Shown here piece by piece: positions 36,001 through 48,800 of a DNA stretch of 64,000 nt. Source of the stretch: Lichenostomus cassidix (lineage: Eukaryota; Chordata; Aves; Passeriformes; Meliphagidae). The position numbers and the translations under genes are program-made. Where the stretch lies: assembly GCA_008360975.2 (NCBI GenBank), contig CM039187.1:20985495-21049494 (forward strand), given 5' to 3'. Position 1 is the first letter of the stretch, and every line of letters starts with the position of its first letter. Below the pieces are notes generated by a model. It was not told the origin of the DNA, did no database searches, and saw only the letters and a list, made by a program, of their open reading frames with translations.

Positions 36001-39000
36001 TACATCAAATATTGTTTCCTTGGAAACAAAAAGGAAGATTACATCACAGGGTTCAAGCTTATAAATAGAAACCTAGCAGTGCAGATACAGAAGAAACTCT
36101 TGTTCCTAGAGAGAAAATGTAGAAAGGAAGATGACCTCCCTTTAGACACTGCTGTCACAATGCAGTCAGCACAACCTGATCTCGAGGACCAGCAGTAAAT
36201 TTAGCTGATGGTACATGACAGTCTTCTCTCAATTAGCTGTAGCAGTCAGCTCAGGGAACTGGTTCAGCTGGTGAGAAGAGGTACAATTTTCAGGCTGCTA
36301 TAAATACCATCAGTGTCTCCAGAGCCCTGCTGTGCTGCTGTGGCAGAAATTACTGAAAGTCTTCAGCCGGAACTCTAAATCCTTTGGGCAGCCATGACAG
36401 GACAGTGAAAACCTCAAGTCTGTATTAATGTTTGTAAGAAACAACCTGGGCAAAGCATCCTTGTGCTCTGGTGGGGGTTCAGGCCTTTGGACAAGACAAG
36501 CTGAGACTCACGGGAGTGGCTCAGGGGGTCTGTCCTCCTGTGGTCCTCACTCTGCCCTGCCCCCTTCTCCTGTCTCTCTCTCGATCCTGCTGCATTTGTG
36601 TGACTATCATTTGTGTGCTGAGGGCCGTGGGAGTGAGCAGGAGCCTCTGAGGAGGCTCTTGAGGCAGGCACAGCACACACTGGGTGCAAGCTTGTGGTCC
36701 CAGCAGTGTTAGGGGCCAAGCTCTGGCATCCTGCTAGTGTGGACTGTGATTGGGAGTGTTTTGTGTTTCTCAGTTACATTTCCTGATGCTATGGAATATA
36801 TATGCCCTTAGTTACTAAACCAAATAACGATGTTTTCATTGTTAGTCAAAGATGAGTTCCTTTGGACTATGCGGTGGTTCATCTTACAACTGTTACTTTT
36901 TAGTGATATAAGATTTTCTCTCTGCTTTTGCAGCTGAACTCTTATCTGACTGTGTATATACAACACTGCTAAAAGGATAGCTCCAAAATTGGGCAATTCA
37001 TGCATCTTATGGGCTAATGTAGCTAAATCTGCCTTTGGAAGACTAAAGCCTTGAATAAATCGTATTATTGTATAGTCTTTCCCTATGCTTTTTTTAAAAA
37101 TCAATTGGCTATGGCTCTGTTAGGAAACATTCCCCTTCAAATTGAAACACAGATTTGTTCCATCAGTTTGTATGTGATAACACAGGGCCTGGTCAAATTT
37201 CCACTTTCTGGTGGGAATCATCTTGGTTTGAGTAGGGATCTTAGTGTGACCGACAGCTCACAGAGGATTCTTCTTTCCCAAAGCTGACAGAGCAGAGATT
37301 TGATTCACTGGTAAATGAAAATATTTCTTAAATGTCCCAATGTCATGGATGTTGATGATGCTGTAATATATATGTATGGATACATCCTTCCCTAGCGCTG
37401 CTCATTATAAGGCATAGTCAAGTCAATGAAACAGCATCTGCTCCCAGCTGCTTTTGCCCTAGGACATGGTGTGCCAGGTGGCAGGACTCTACTCTTGTAG
37501 CTTTTTTTCCATGTCTTGTAACATGGTACGTACTCCTAAAACTACCACAGAATCTCAGCTTTCCTTGACAGGGAAGAGGAGGAGGAATCCAAGTTTATGG
37601 CTGTTGTCAAGAAAATAATGAAAACAATGAACTTTAAGACAAATAAAATCCCATGCTTCATAAAGCATGTATTTACACAGTGGGAAAGGGTGTGTGATAC
37701 AAGAGTTCTGAACATCTGGGGCTGGCAGAAATACAGTTCTTGCTTAGGTAGATAGAGGGGCCATTTGCATGTGTCTGAGTCTAGCTGTGATTCTGGGTCC
37801 AAGATTGCTATTGCCATAATATATTTTTAAGATCCTTAGTCTGTAAATATCTAGTGTTAAGAGAAATCTGGATAGGATTCAAACCTTGAAGTATCAGTCT
37901 TCAGTTAATCTTGTGTTTTAATTTGAAATAATTGTAAGGGATTTAACACACTTTTTTTCATGGGAAGAGTGGTTTGATTGGGGAGGGATGCTGATATGAT
38001 GGTGCTTTTTTTAACTTGCTCGGGTTTGCTGCTCTGATCTCTCATCTCAGAATCATTGTGCCTGCACAGTTTGCTTTTTTGTTTTCAAAAAGTCAGCTCT
38101 ACATTGTAAGTTGATATTCTGTGGTGCAATGTTCTGCCAGTATGGTCACAGAGCTCCAGAAGTGCCCTTCCAATACATTGCATGGGCCAACTACTAGAAT
38201 ATATAGACTTTTCTTTTCAGGATTTTTTTCCAAGTAGCCCAAAATGAATTTCTTTATTTTTTAGCAGACGAGTACCTTTACTGGCAGGCAAGCATTTCTG
38301 AGCATTGGGATGACTAGATGACCAGCTTGAAAAAGATGTTTTAGTATTTGTCTGTTAAAATGCTTTTGGATGGCTGGCCAGTCATTCTGCTGTGGCACTG
38401 GTACTTGACATCCAAGCAAAAGGATGCAGGTAAGCTGACATATGTCTGGTGTGAAGCAAGCTGGATTAGAAACTGGAGGATTTGCTGGAGGTTAATAGTG
38501 ATGGTAAAACCAGGGTGTAACCACATGGAGGTGTAATGAAGTATAAACTACCTTTTTTTCCTTCCAAGAAATTGGCAGTAGGAAAAGACATCAGGTGACT
38601 TGAAGAATGGTGTGAATTGATAGAAAAAAATTTTGGTTGTAAAAATCTAAATACTCCTTTGTGTTACTGACTTCTCCCAAGCCCTCCCTACCTCCCTGAA
38701 GACCCACATCCTGCTATCCTGCCTGATCAGATGAGCTATTTAAATTAAAAGCAATCTGAGACTAAAATGCATGCCAGAAATGTTTTTCTTGGTACAGTTT
38801 GCATTTGTTGTTATGTCTCCTTTGATTAGTTCAAATATGTAGGAAATTAAAAAGATGGTCACTGATTTTTAATCAGTTGTGTATTCTGGTCAGGTATCAG
38901 CTAATTACATGCAGACAATTAGCAATTGCATCTGAGAAATGTGTTGCTTAGCCTTCAACTGTGCAGGGTGTGCAAGGCTGGGATTTCCCTAGGACAGCTG

Positions 39001-39880
39001 AGGAGGAGGAGAGCAGTCTCCCCTAGCCTGTGACAGTATTAGGTCCCAGATCCAGGAGCTGGGGCACAGCCTCTACCTGCAGCCAAGTGCTGCCTGGCTG
39101 AAGGGGCTGGTTCTTCACCAGTGTAGATTTTCCTTCTACAAAACCCTTGGCTAAGGAACATCTTCGGGTTATTATCTCTTTAAATCATCTTGTCATTGGC
39201 CATAATAGATTGAACCCTTTACAAATGTTCTCTGCATGGGTGAACTGGCCAAGTCACATGTACTGGTACCTCCAAGTATGGCTATGGCCACAAAAATTGT
39301 GCAGCTTTTTGATAGTTACACATACACACACAGAGAATTGGAAATGCTAGTCAATGAATAGAAATAAAAGTAAATTTCATTTTACAAATATTCATAGTTT
39401 GAATAGTCTCCAATAAAATGTTTTTCCCTCTAGTGAGAATAGCAAAGAAAAGCGTCTTTGAGTCCAGCCCTGGGATCCTGCTGTGTCTCTCTTGTGAATG
39501 AGCAATGAAAAGTGGCCATTCATTGCTAAATGATTGTTTTTCCCCTTCAATGGAGTGTGGGGGGAGAAACCCTCCAAAATCCAAGTCTTCCATGAGTCCA
39601 GCAGACTAAAAGCATCAGGAAACCTCTGGAGGAAAGTAAAAAGTTATGAATGGAGAATAAAGTGCTGGTGCAGAGCAAAAGGGCTGTTGTGTATAAAGAG
39701 CAGATGGGAAAATGTTGAGTTTGAAGTTTAAAAGACAAGGATCTGAATCTCATTCAGCTGAGCAGGGGAAGTGGTTTGGGTTTCCTTTCCTTGGAGGTTG
39801 GCTCCATTTGATGAATTGTCGAGATGTGCTATAAATGTTTAAGATTTATAGGAGAGGCTCCAAGTAATACTAATGAATAG

Positions 39881-39890
39881 CTAAAAATAG
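39881..39890. promoter_or_regulatory. Perfect MEF2-type decamer
   Basis: CTAAAAATAG matches CTA W4 TAG exactly. It lies 5.5 kb downstream of the DUSP13 stop and 19.3 kb upstream of the first DUSP29 coding exon. One or two such matches are expected by chance in a window of this size, so function is unproven. Confidence 0.15.
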
Positions 39891-41464
39891 ATATGATAGG
39901 AAAATATAAACTGACAAACAGATCATCCAGCATAACAATAACTTCATAATCATGCAACTGTTGCCAACTGAAGATGGGAGACATGGCTTGAAAATGAGCT
40001 TTTGTTTTTCACATCTGAAAGTTAAAGGAGTCGGAGTGGAAACAGATGTTCTTGAAAACAATGTGTCAGAATAACTCTAGTAACAGCCAATTGTTGCCAG
40101 AGCTGAGCAAATAATTCCTTGCTTATTCTTCACTGGCTGATGGTTTTCTAATGGTGGGTGGGGTTTTTGTAAAGAACTGATTTATTTATTTATTCATTGT
40201 AAGCAACCTAAATGATGTTGGTGCAAAAGTTTTCAGTGTCTCACTTCTTGCAGTTCTGTGCTTCTTGGGAATTTTTGTTGAAGAGCTGTTGATCTTCCAA
40301 AAGCAATCTTAAGGGCTTTGATGGATCATTTTGGTTGTAAATGTTTGTGAATATTTCATTTTTGGTATTTAATATTAGATGAATTGATGAATTATAATTG
40401 TTATTGAATTAGGAGGAATAAGATGCTTTGCTTTCATAGAAAGGGGTTTGTAAAACAGCAGCTGTCAGAAGAGTTTTACACTGGGAATAACCACAGAAGT
40501 AGATCTTGTCTACTACAACAGCAGAATTGTTGGGCTTTCATTTTTAGCGTCTTTCTGCTGAACACCTACAGAAGAGAAACATTCAACTCGATGGCTGATG
40601 TGTGGACAGACAGAAGCATCGAAGGTCCTTTGTGGTCCTATGAGTTTGGTCTGTGCTGGATGTCTGCTTAATGTGCTGGAAGATCTTTGTGGTCATGAAG
40701 ATGACTGGCAAAAAACAGGACCAGTCTGCAGCAACTGGGAGACCCTATTCCTTGACAAGTAACATTCTGTGTGAGGGGAGGCTTTGCCCACATCTTGAGT
40801 AACAGACAGATCAGGGGTGTGAGCTGAATCCCAATCTTCCTTTTGAATTTGCTGTTTAAGAACTGATGTTTTTATCAGCTGGCTGGACTTGCTGTGCAGA
40901 TTTCTATTTGTACTATTGTGAAAATATTTTTATTTGCAATGGTATTTCCATTGGGAGATGCCTTTGTCTTCAGAGTAACTTCTCTGAGAGTGGTTTCAAA
41001 AGTTAATCTGTGGAGAATACTGCATCTTGTTTTGCAGTATTCAGATGCCCCTTCGCAAAGTAAAGTAAAAGATGTTATTCTTTTTCTGGTACTATTATTA
41101 GTCTGACTTGCCACTACCTTATTGTCTGAAAAGTGTGCAGAGCTCAAAGATTTGGGAAAGTCCACATGAGCTTCACTTTAATTTAGTAATCAAATGAGAA
41201 AACACTAGATAGGACATGATATGGCAACATCACACAAGCTGCTCTGTGGCAGGGTGGAGAATGGCTACTGGTAGAGGAGGAAGAAAAAGGACAGTTTTTT
41301 TAGAGAATGAGACAGGGAAAAGTTTGCTTGAATGGCTGGGGTTGTTGAGCATCAAGGTGATGGAAGGATGTTATGGAGGCAGAAGCAGAGAGAGGAGAGG
41401 CAGAGCCAGATCCTCAGCGAACATTGCTGGGTATTTTTAGGAGTGCTTCCTGAGAGTGCTTTCT

Positions 41465-41475
41465 GTATATAAATA
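41465..41475 (+). promoter_or_regulatory. TATA-box-like sequence
   Basis: GTATATAAATAG is a good TATA-box match on +, and its complement also reads as a weaker TATA on minus. A purine-rich GGAGGCAGAAGCAGAGAGAG stretch precedes it. No exon is recognised nearby on either strand. It could belong to a non-coding transcript or to the missing DUSP29 first exon, or be chance. Confidence 0.15.
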
Positions 41476-44400
41476 GTTGAGGTTCCAGGAGGCAGTGGTG
41501 AGGGGGAGCAGTGTAACTCAATGATACTTGTACTGCAAATAGTACATTGCAAAGAGCAAACTGTTTGACTTTATTAAACTGCAGCCTCCTGCAACAGATC
41601 AAGGGTCTAGTTTCTAAGCAAAATAATTGTAGCCTAAAGAAAACTTAAATGTTGAAATTCCCATAGGCCCTAGATTCCTGTTTGACTTGGCTTCAGGAGA
41701 TGCACATACTGTTTGAACCTTAGACTATGAAGTAAATTTGCAAAGCGCAAGCTGTTTTGAAGACCCTTTCTACAATAACACATAGCTCAGCCTTGTTATC
41801 AGAAAAACACAGGGCAAAAGACAATGGGAGGGAAGATCAAGTCTGGCAAGTGGGCTTGACAGTGCTTTGCAATTCTGGTGGGGCTGGCAGGAGCTGGGCA
41901 TATCTGGTCTAGGCATCAGAGCCGTGCAGGAGAATGTTACCTGAACTTGGTGGGCAATGCAAAGGTTAAAGAGGAATCAGAGCCATGGACTAAACTGGAA
42001 CAGGGCTCTGCCCCAAGACTGCTTCCCTCCACCCTTGTTTACAGGCACAAGGTACTGTACCCAAAGAGTGGTCCTGTGTGTGCTGGAAGCAAAAACTGGA
42101 AGAAGATACTCTCATAGGAGGGCCATCCTTGCTGCAGCAGCCCCAAAGCCTCCTGTGCAAGGAGAAATGAATCAATGCACCTGTGAGAAAAAGGCTGATG
42201 CTCTTAGCTGTTGCCACTACACATGGTGAGTACCTGGATTATATCTTGGCTGGCTTTTCTTTCCTATGGGAAACCTGTCCTTGACACCATCTCTTTGCAT
42301 GAAACTTGTTGAAAACGTCTGTCCTCTCTTCCCTTGGCTCCTTGCATGGCAGATTTATGGTCTCATTTTTCTTTTACAAATAAAACCCTAAGTGCAAATC
42401 CAAAGGATAAATAACACAGTGCAGACATGCCCATGGTAATATTCACTGTATCGCTGCTGAAAGTCTGAAAGGAAAAGCTGGTGAAGGCAAGATATCTTGT
42501 GTGAGAAAACTATTCTCATGCCTTCATGCTAGTTTTGGAGGTTGGAGAGCGATCCTGTTGTGCTTTTCTCCAAACATCTTGCTGCGGCTCAGGCAAACTT
42601 CAGTTATCTTGTCTGCACAAAGGGGCTAAGGCACCCATCCTTCTTGGCAGGGTTTTTGTGTGGGAGGCAAACCAGCTCCACCACAGTGTTCAAGGTTTCT
42701 CCTTCATAAGGACAGAATGGACAGGTGTTTGTAAATAAACCACAGTGTTTTGCACTGCACTGGGTAAAGTTTTTCGTGGAAATGGTGGCGGTGTCACTGC
42801 CACTCTGCCCATTAATATCTCTGCTGTTCTGATTGCTTCCACCCTGCCTGTGGCCTCAACTGACATGCCTTGGGAAGGAAATATTTAACCAGGGCACTGG
42901 GCAAGTGCTACAGAGGCATCAAATCTGCAGGGCTGAGTGGGGCTTCTTTCAGCTGACTCGCAGCACTGAAACGGACAGCTGCAGCCAGGACCAAACACCT
43001 TGTGTTAGCGAGTGGAAGGAAGTTATTCCTTGTTTCTCAGGCTGAGCTGGTGGTTTACAACTCTGGATCCTGAAATTGTACCACAAGTTATACCGGGAAC
43101 CACACCCAATATTGTTTTCATTCTGCCTTGATTTCAGCTGCAATTGTAGGAGGCTTTTCTTTAACTAAGCACAGTGGCAATAAGCCTCAGTGTGTAGGAC
43201 ATGGGGGCCAGACGTTAGGACTTAATTGTCATCAATAGGGAGCCTGCCCCTGTGCCCCTGCCAGGCCACCTCCATGGTGCTGCAGCTCTCACAGAGAGGG
43301 GAGCTAATGGGGGGCTTAGGAACATTGTCTCCTGAAGGGTGGTGGACTTGGAAGGAGATGGAGAGACCTGCCTCTCACTGTCTGAGCTTCACAGGAATGT
43401 GAAGCACTTGAACTAGCTAAGGCACCTCTAGAAAGGGAATTTTTTTTTGTTCCAGGATTGGATATTTACTTTATTCTCTTTGGGTCAGTGTTTTTGACCT
43501 CTGTTTTTTTTATTGTTTACTTGGCTTTTTTTCCCAGGTTGAAGAGGGAACCCTATACACCTGTAATGGTGTCAAGAGCCAGAAGCCCCACTCTGCCAGT
43601 GCCCTAGCTTACCTGGCAGGCTGCGGCTCCAGACAGGTTTATTGATCCCAGCTGCAAGTCATGGATGGCAGGGAAATCTATGGCCTGCCCTGGCTGGCTG
43701 AAATAGTCTCACAATGGCCAACAGGCCTCAGCCAGGCTAAATTTAGGCTCAGTTAATCTCACAAGTTGTTCACTTTAAGTTCTGTCCTGCAACCACATGT
43801 TTCCAGATGTGCAACTCACTGGAAATTATGACCTGTCCTGATGGGCTCAATGAACAGAGATTTTGAACTGTTGTGTTTCATACACTCCTTGTGCTTTAAT
43901 ATAGTGCTCGGCATGGGCTGAGTTACTGAAGTTTGAAGGGAGTGGTTAGTAAGGCAGCTGAAAATACCACTCACAAAACAGCTTCAGCATGGTCTGCAAT
44001 ATAAAAGAATCCCTAGACAGACCAAGGTGGAAGAGACCCAAGTGCCAGGAGTGGTTCAGTCACCAAGCTCACTGAAATCTAATCTCCTTGCTGTGGCAGG
44101 CAATAAGAGGCCTATGAAAACTATAATCTCACTGATTTTTTTCCATCGTTAGCTATGACCTCGCTTCTGACTGCTTACTCCAGTCTCAAAGGATGGGACC
44201 CTTTCTGGAGTGAAGACTTGTGCCTCTGTTCCCTGAGAGGAAATTAGTCTGTAGCATTGCTATGCTTTACTTAATATGTTTATGAAAGTGGAAACACCAC
44301 CTGAATTCCTCTATAGACTCTGCAGGGAAATCATGTTTCCATATTGCATTATGAGAAATGCAGTGAAGGTGTGCTATGCTCAGTTAATATTTTTAATGTA

Positions 44401-45400
44401 TGGAGGTAAAAGAAACTTCAGTTCAGAAGAAGTATATGCTTTCCTCTTTCTATTCAACATCCATGGTGCTATAAATACAAACTGCAGGGTACTTTCAGAA
44501 CTGAGAGCCTTTAAGACTTCTCAAGGGAAAACATCACACCAAATTAATCTGCCGTCAAGTGGAAATTCTATATTGTTTGCAGTTGCCAATGTTCTGTATG
44601 TGGCTGTAATTGCACTGAAGCAAATATCTGCTTCGAGTTCTTCACAAGATTAAATGTGGCCAATTGGGCGTAAAAGAGTAATTGAAATGCAGAGCTGCTG
44701 CTTTGGATTTGTTAGAGGCATTGCTCATTTTTGCTCTGACATGACGACACTAGGTTCTGACTTCCCATTAAAACAGGGAAATTTGGGGAATGTGATTTCA
44801 AGCATCAGGTTACAAGCTAAGAGGAGGATGTTTCTGTCTGGCACTGTGCTGCCCTGCAATGTGCCAGCGGGCAGTGTGCCCTGGGCATTCAAAGAGACAC
44901 CTTCCCTCTCTGACCAGCAGAGAGTCTGTCAACAGCCAGCCCCAGGGTGCAGTGACTGCTTGAGACCTCCAGAATTGGCTCCTGAGGATATCATGGTCCA
45001 TAAGTTCTGAGTATTTGCCATTGATTTGAAGAGAAAAGTACTTGTGAAGATCCAGCAAGAGCCTCCATGGCTTATAACAGGGGGAGCCCAAGGTCTGAAG
45101 TGGATCCTGGCTAGTGTCACCATGTCAGACCAAAGGACCATGTCAGCTTGCAAAACCTGTGGTCTCAACCCTAAGCCAGCTGGATGTGAAATGTTAAAGA
45201 TTTGCTTAAAAGCCTCATACTTTCTTTTTATTTTTACTAGTTTGGTAATTTTCCCTCTTGCCATATAAATGAAATTATAAGCAAATTAAAAGTATTTTTT
45301 CAAGTTGACTGTGCTGCCTTTTAATTTTGCATGAAAACCCAACTGCTCCCTATGCCCTGCCCAACAGGTATTTCAATAAACAGGCCCAGGTGAGCAAAAC

Positions 45401-45614
45401 TGCCAGTTTGAATCCTTCTTTATTTCATTTTCTTTCCAATTAGTAGGCTTATCCAAAAAATACATGCCTAACAGCTCCTAACAGTTTGCTCATGCTCAGC
45501 CTTTCCCCAGGGTTTCTCCCTGCAGCTACAGAGCAGTCCTGCCAGCATCCTTGCACTCTTCAGTGAGGGCAGCATCTCGTGGTCTGGTGCCAGGAGACAC
45601 ACCTTCTTGACACA
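45401..45614 (-). other. DUSP13: Probable 3' UTR of DUSP13
   Basis: This is non-coding sequence between the stop at 45617-45615 and the minus-strand AATAAA, plus the expected cleavage zone. Nothing else is visible in it. Confidence 0.5.
45419..45424 (-). terminator. DUSP13: Poly(A) signal of DUSP13
   Basis: AATAAA on the minus strand (TTTATT on +) lies about 190 bp after the DUSP13 stop. A GT/T-rich stretch follows 20-50 bases downstream. It gives a short 3' UTR, and no other AATAAA lies between it and the stop. Confidence 0.6.
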
Positions 45615-45829
45615 CTAGCAGGCCTCTGCTCCTCTGCCTGTGTCCCTTCCTAACTGGAGGTCCAGCTCCCGAAGCTGCTGGAGGAAGCCAGAGTTGGGGC
45701 AGATCCCTCTGTGGGAGCGCACAGTCTGAATTGCGTCGGTGAGGGACAGACCTTCACAGATCATTAAGAAAGCGAGGACAAGAGTTGCAGACCGACTGAT
45801 TCCCATTGCACAGTGAACCAGTACTTTGC
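45615..45829 (-). CDS. DUSP13: DUSP13 terminal coding exon
   Basis: The acceptor TCCTTTTTTCAG ends at 45830. The exon starts GC, completing Gly138, then AAA GTA CTG GTT CAC TGT GCA ATG GGA. It encodes the catalytic Cys144 and Arg150, the helices after the P-loop and [19 protein letters not shown], ending DTGRGAEAC. The stop TAG is at 45617-45615. The C-terminal tail after LGRDTGR is a few residues longer than in human TMDP. Confidence 0.95.
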
Positions 45830-48800
45830 CTGAAAAAAGGAGAAAGATTTGCAATTATGCCAGCAGTCCTCATGGTGGGGGTTATTGTGCTGGAGCAGAG
45901 ATGGAAGCTGGTACTGGGAATGGGCAAGCAGGTGTGTGCAGCCCTGCTGCAGTTCCCCTGGTTGAGGAACATGGGTTTTTTACTGCCTGGGGACAGAAAA
46001 TTCGTAAATGTGTTCCAGGATCCATGGTTGCTTGTCTGAGCTTAGCTGTCAGCCTGACAGCATGCCCTTATCCCTCCTGCACAGCCTGCCATCCGTTGTG
46101 TCCCTGCTTGCTCATGTGTGGGTTTGGGAGTGATGTACTTGCTGGCAAAGTTTCAAGAGTTCACGCTTGAAGGCCATGCTGTGGGAAGCAGCCTTGGCAG
46201 GTTACTTACTACCACAGGGCCTGGAAACTTGGGATTTCAGAAGTGTAACGCTCAGGATTGCTCACTGCTGTTACAGGAACACTCCTGGTTTTCCACAGGC
46301 TCTGTTTTTTTCTTTGCTTAGGACAGTAATGCTTTCTGAGGGTGCTGACTGCTGCCCAGACTTTTTTGGAAGTGTGTGAAGAAAACGGGCATTATCATCA
46401 AGAATAGCTGTTTGTATATGGCGTTTGCACTAGCTCACTTACGCATTTTTATTTCTATAGCCTAGCCTGTACTAATCAATGTCTTTCCCTAATGCCTCTA
46501 TTTCCCCTTGTTTATTAAGTGACCAGTAGGAAGACAATTTATGAAATATTTTTAGTTTTCCAGAGATTTCAGTGTGAGGCGTGCATGTTCATTAGGAGTT
46601 CATTAACAGTAACATCATGAGTCCTTCCCCTGTTGCTGTAAGTGAGCCTCAGGCAACACCTTCCAGGGATCCAGAAGTATAACTCCCTCCTTCCCTCTGC
46701 TCTGCCTTTGGTTTTCCTGCTGTGATCATGAATGGAAACAACCCAAGAAGCTCAATTCTGTATCACAACTGCCTCCTAGGTTTCTAATGTGTGACTTTGA
46801 CCCATGCTGGAAGGAGATGAACATCTTTTTCACCTTAGTTTTCCCCTTCCCCTGTGCCTTGCAGGGCACTCTGCGTAGTTTTGCTAAATAAATAGTTTTT
46901 TCTTCACTTCCATCTAAGATGTTCTGTTGTGGGTGGGGGAGGGGGTGTCGAGAGCCCTTCCCTCTCGGAAGAGAGAGAATTTTATCATTAACCCGGGACA
47001 AATGGTCTTATTTGAAATGAAAGAAAATTTTTTAATTAAAGGAAAATTATGCTCTCAGATGGAAGAATTCAGGTTTGTAGTACTTTCCCTCTAGATGTGA
47101 ACAAAAAGCTCATTCTGGAACCTGAAAATTTGCATCTTGTAAATATTGTAAAATGCTTCAACTTTCACAAAAATGGTAAGATGAATTAGAAATTTTTAAT
47201 TGAGAGGAAAACTCAATTGTCGTATAATTGTTCTACTGAATTATAACCATGCCTGAACATTTTCAAACTCTCTTGTCCTTTGCTGTAGTCAGTTCTATTT
47301 TTCTCAGAGACTGTGGCTCAGCAATTTGACATTATTAGAGTAACAAGTGATTAGAAGAGACATGAACTTCTGACCACCTAATGGACAGCTCTGCCTCCCA
47401 TTAAGGCAGCTGAAGAAAATGTCGTCTTTTTAGCATGAAAATTTCAGAACAGTTCTTCACCGGAAATCTTCAAAAGTTTGAAACAAAGTATTTTCTACCT
47501 TTTTTTTTTTACATTTTAAGTTTTTTAGACTCACATTTGTGGTCTCTTGTTCACTAATTTTATAGCTGTACAAAATGCAATTTAGTGGCAGTACACTTTA
47601 TATCCAGAAAAGATGAAAAATCAGTGACTATTTTTCCCATGTTGCTTTTTTCCTTTGGAGGTGGAATAAACTATCTCAGATGCTGCTTCTCTGCAAAATG
47701 TAAGGAGGGGTAGAAAGAATGGACAGCTTTTCAAGGTTCGTTCTTTGTTTTGTTTGTGCTTACAGCATCTTAATTTCTCTATTACTAGGGAGTGAGACAA
47801 AAATATCCCTGTTGGATGATGAGCCTAGATCCAGACAAAAACCTCAGACTGATTGCCCCCATCTCCCCGAGTGTTAATTCTGGGTACTTTGTGCACAGCT
47901 TTTAATCTTAAATCCCATTTTGTTTATGACAGAGTATTTATTTAGAAACCATTCTAGTTCTGACTAATGATGATGGCATAGCCACATGCTTGGAGAGCGT
48001 GAGCATGTGTTGTGAAAGCCTGCTCTGGCCAGCAGGTTGAGAGAAGTGTTGAATTCCACAATGTATGTGACACAGCCACCTCTCATTATCCCGGCATGAG
48101 AAATCCGAGCTCAGCCCTAAAGATAGACGTGTCTTCAGTAGAAATAAAGGGACAAATATAGTCTCCGAGGAAGTGGTGAAAACAGCTCTGGTGACAGCAG
48201 ACTTGGACCGGGCATCAAAACCTTTGGGGGAAGGAAGAGGTTTTCCGATGCAAGGCCAATTTTGCAGAATTTCTGTTTTCTCATTCAGATACAGTTTCAT
48301 AGAATTTACTGAGATATTGATGCTCTTATTCAAGTTAAATTGCATCTATCTGTCAACTACATTAACATCATGAAAAATCTTGGAAGTGAAGTCCTGCTTT
48401 TCATGGGCATATGGAGAAATGTTTTGTATCCCTGCTAAAAGATAATGCTAATTTGAATTTCCATCAGACTTCTTTTTCAATGTGCTGCACTTTCATAGCC
48501 TTCCCACCAACCTTGTAGGGTATGTATATGCTGTATGATCTTCCCCAGAGGAGGCACTTGGGATCCAAATAACCATGGTCTGAGATTTTCAGAGGAGCAT
48601 AATGGAATCAGGAGCACAATTTCACTTTGAGAAATACTGCAAAAAGGGCTAGGCCAAAAGATTTTTCAGGAAATCTTTGCTTCAGTAGTTTGCAGGAGGC
48701 CTAACTCCAATGTAGTGGCAGGGATGGGAAATCCAGACATTGAAGTAAATGTGCACCCCATATAACAGAAGCCAAGAAACAAAATGTTCTAAAACTTTTC

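Larger units (their letters stand above)
20601..45400. other. About 25 kb between the two phosphatase genes, no exon recognised
   Basis: I saw no second phosphatase exon, RNA gene or other recognisable coding block on either strand. It contains the SINE at about 23020-23139, the LTR candidate at 28690-28958, the CR1 fragment at about 29956-30068, a short TA repeat at 30963-30976 and two MEF2-type decamers at 27479 and 39881. The 5' non-coding exon and promoter implied for DUSP29 should lie here, but I could not place them. The longest frames (149 codons at 32613-33062, 139 at 27980-28399) have no recognisable domains. Confidence 0.6.
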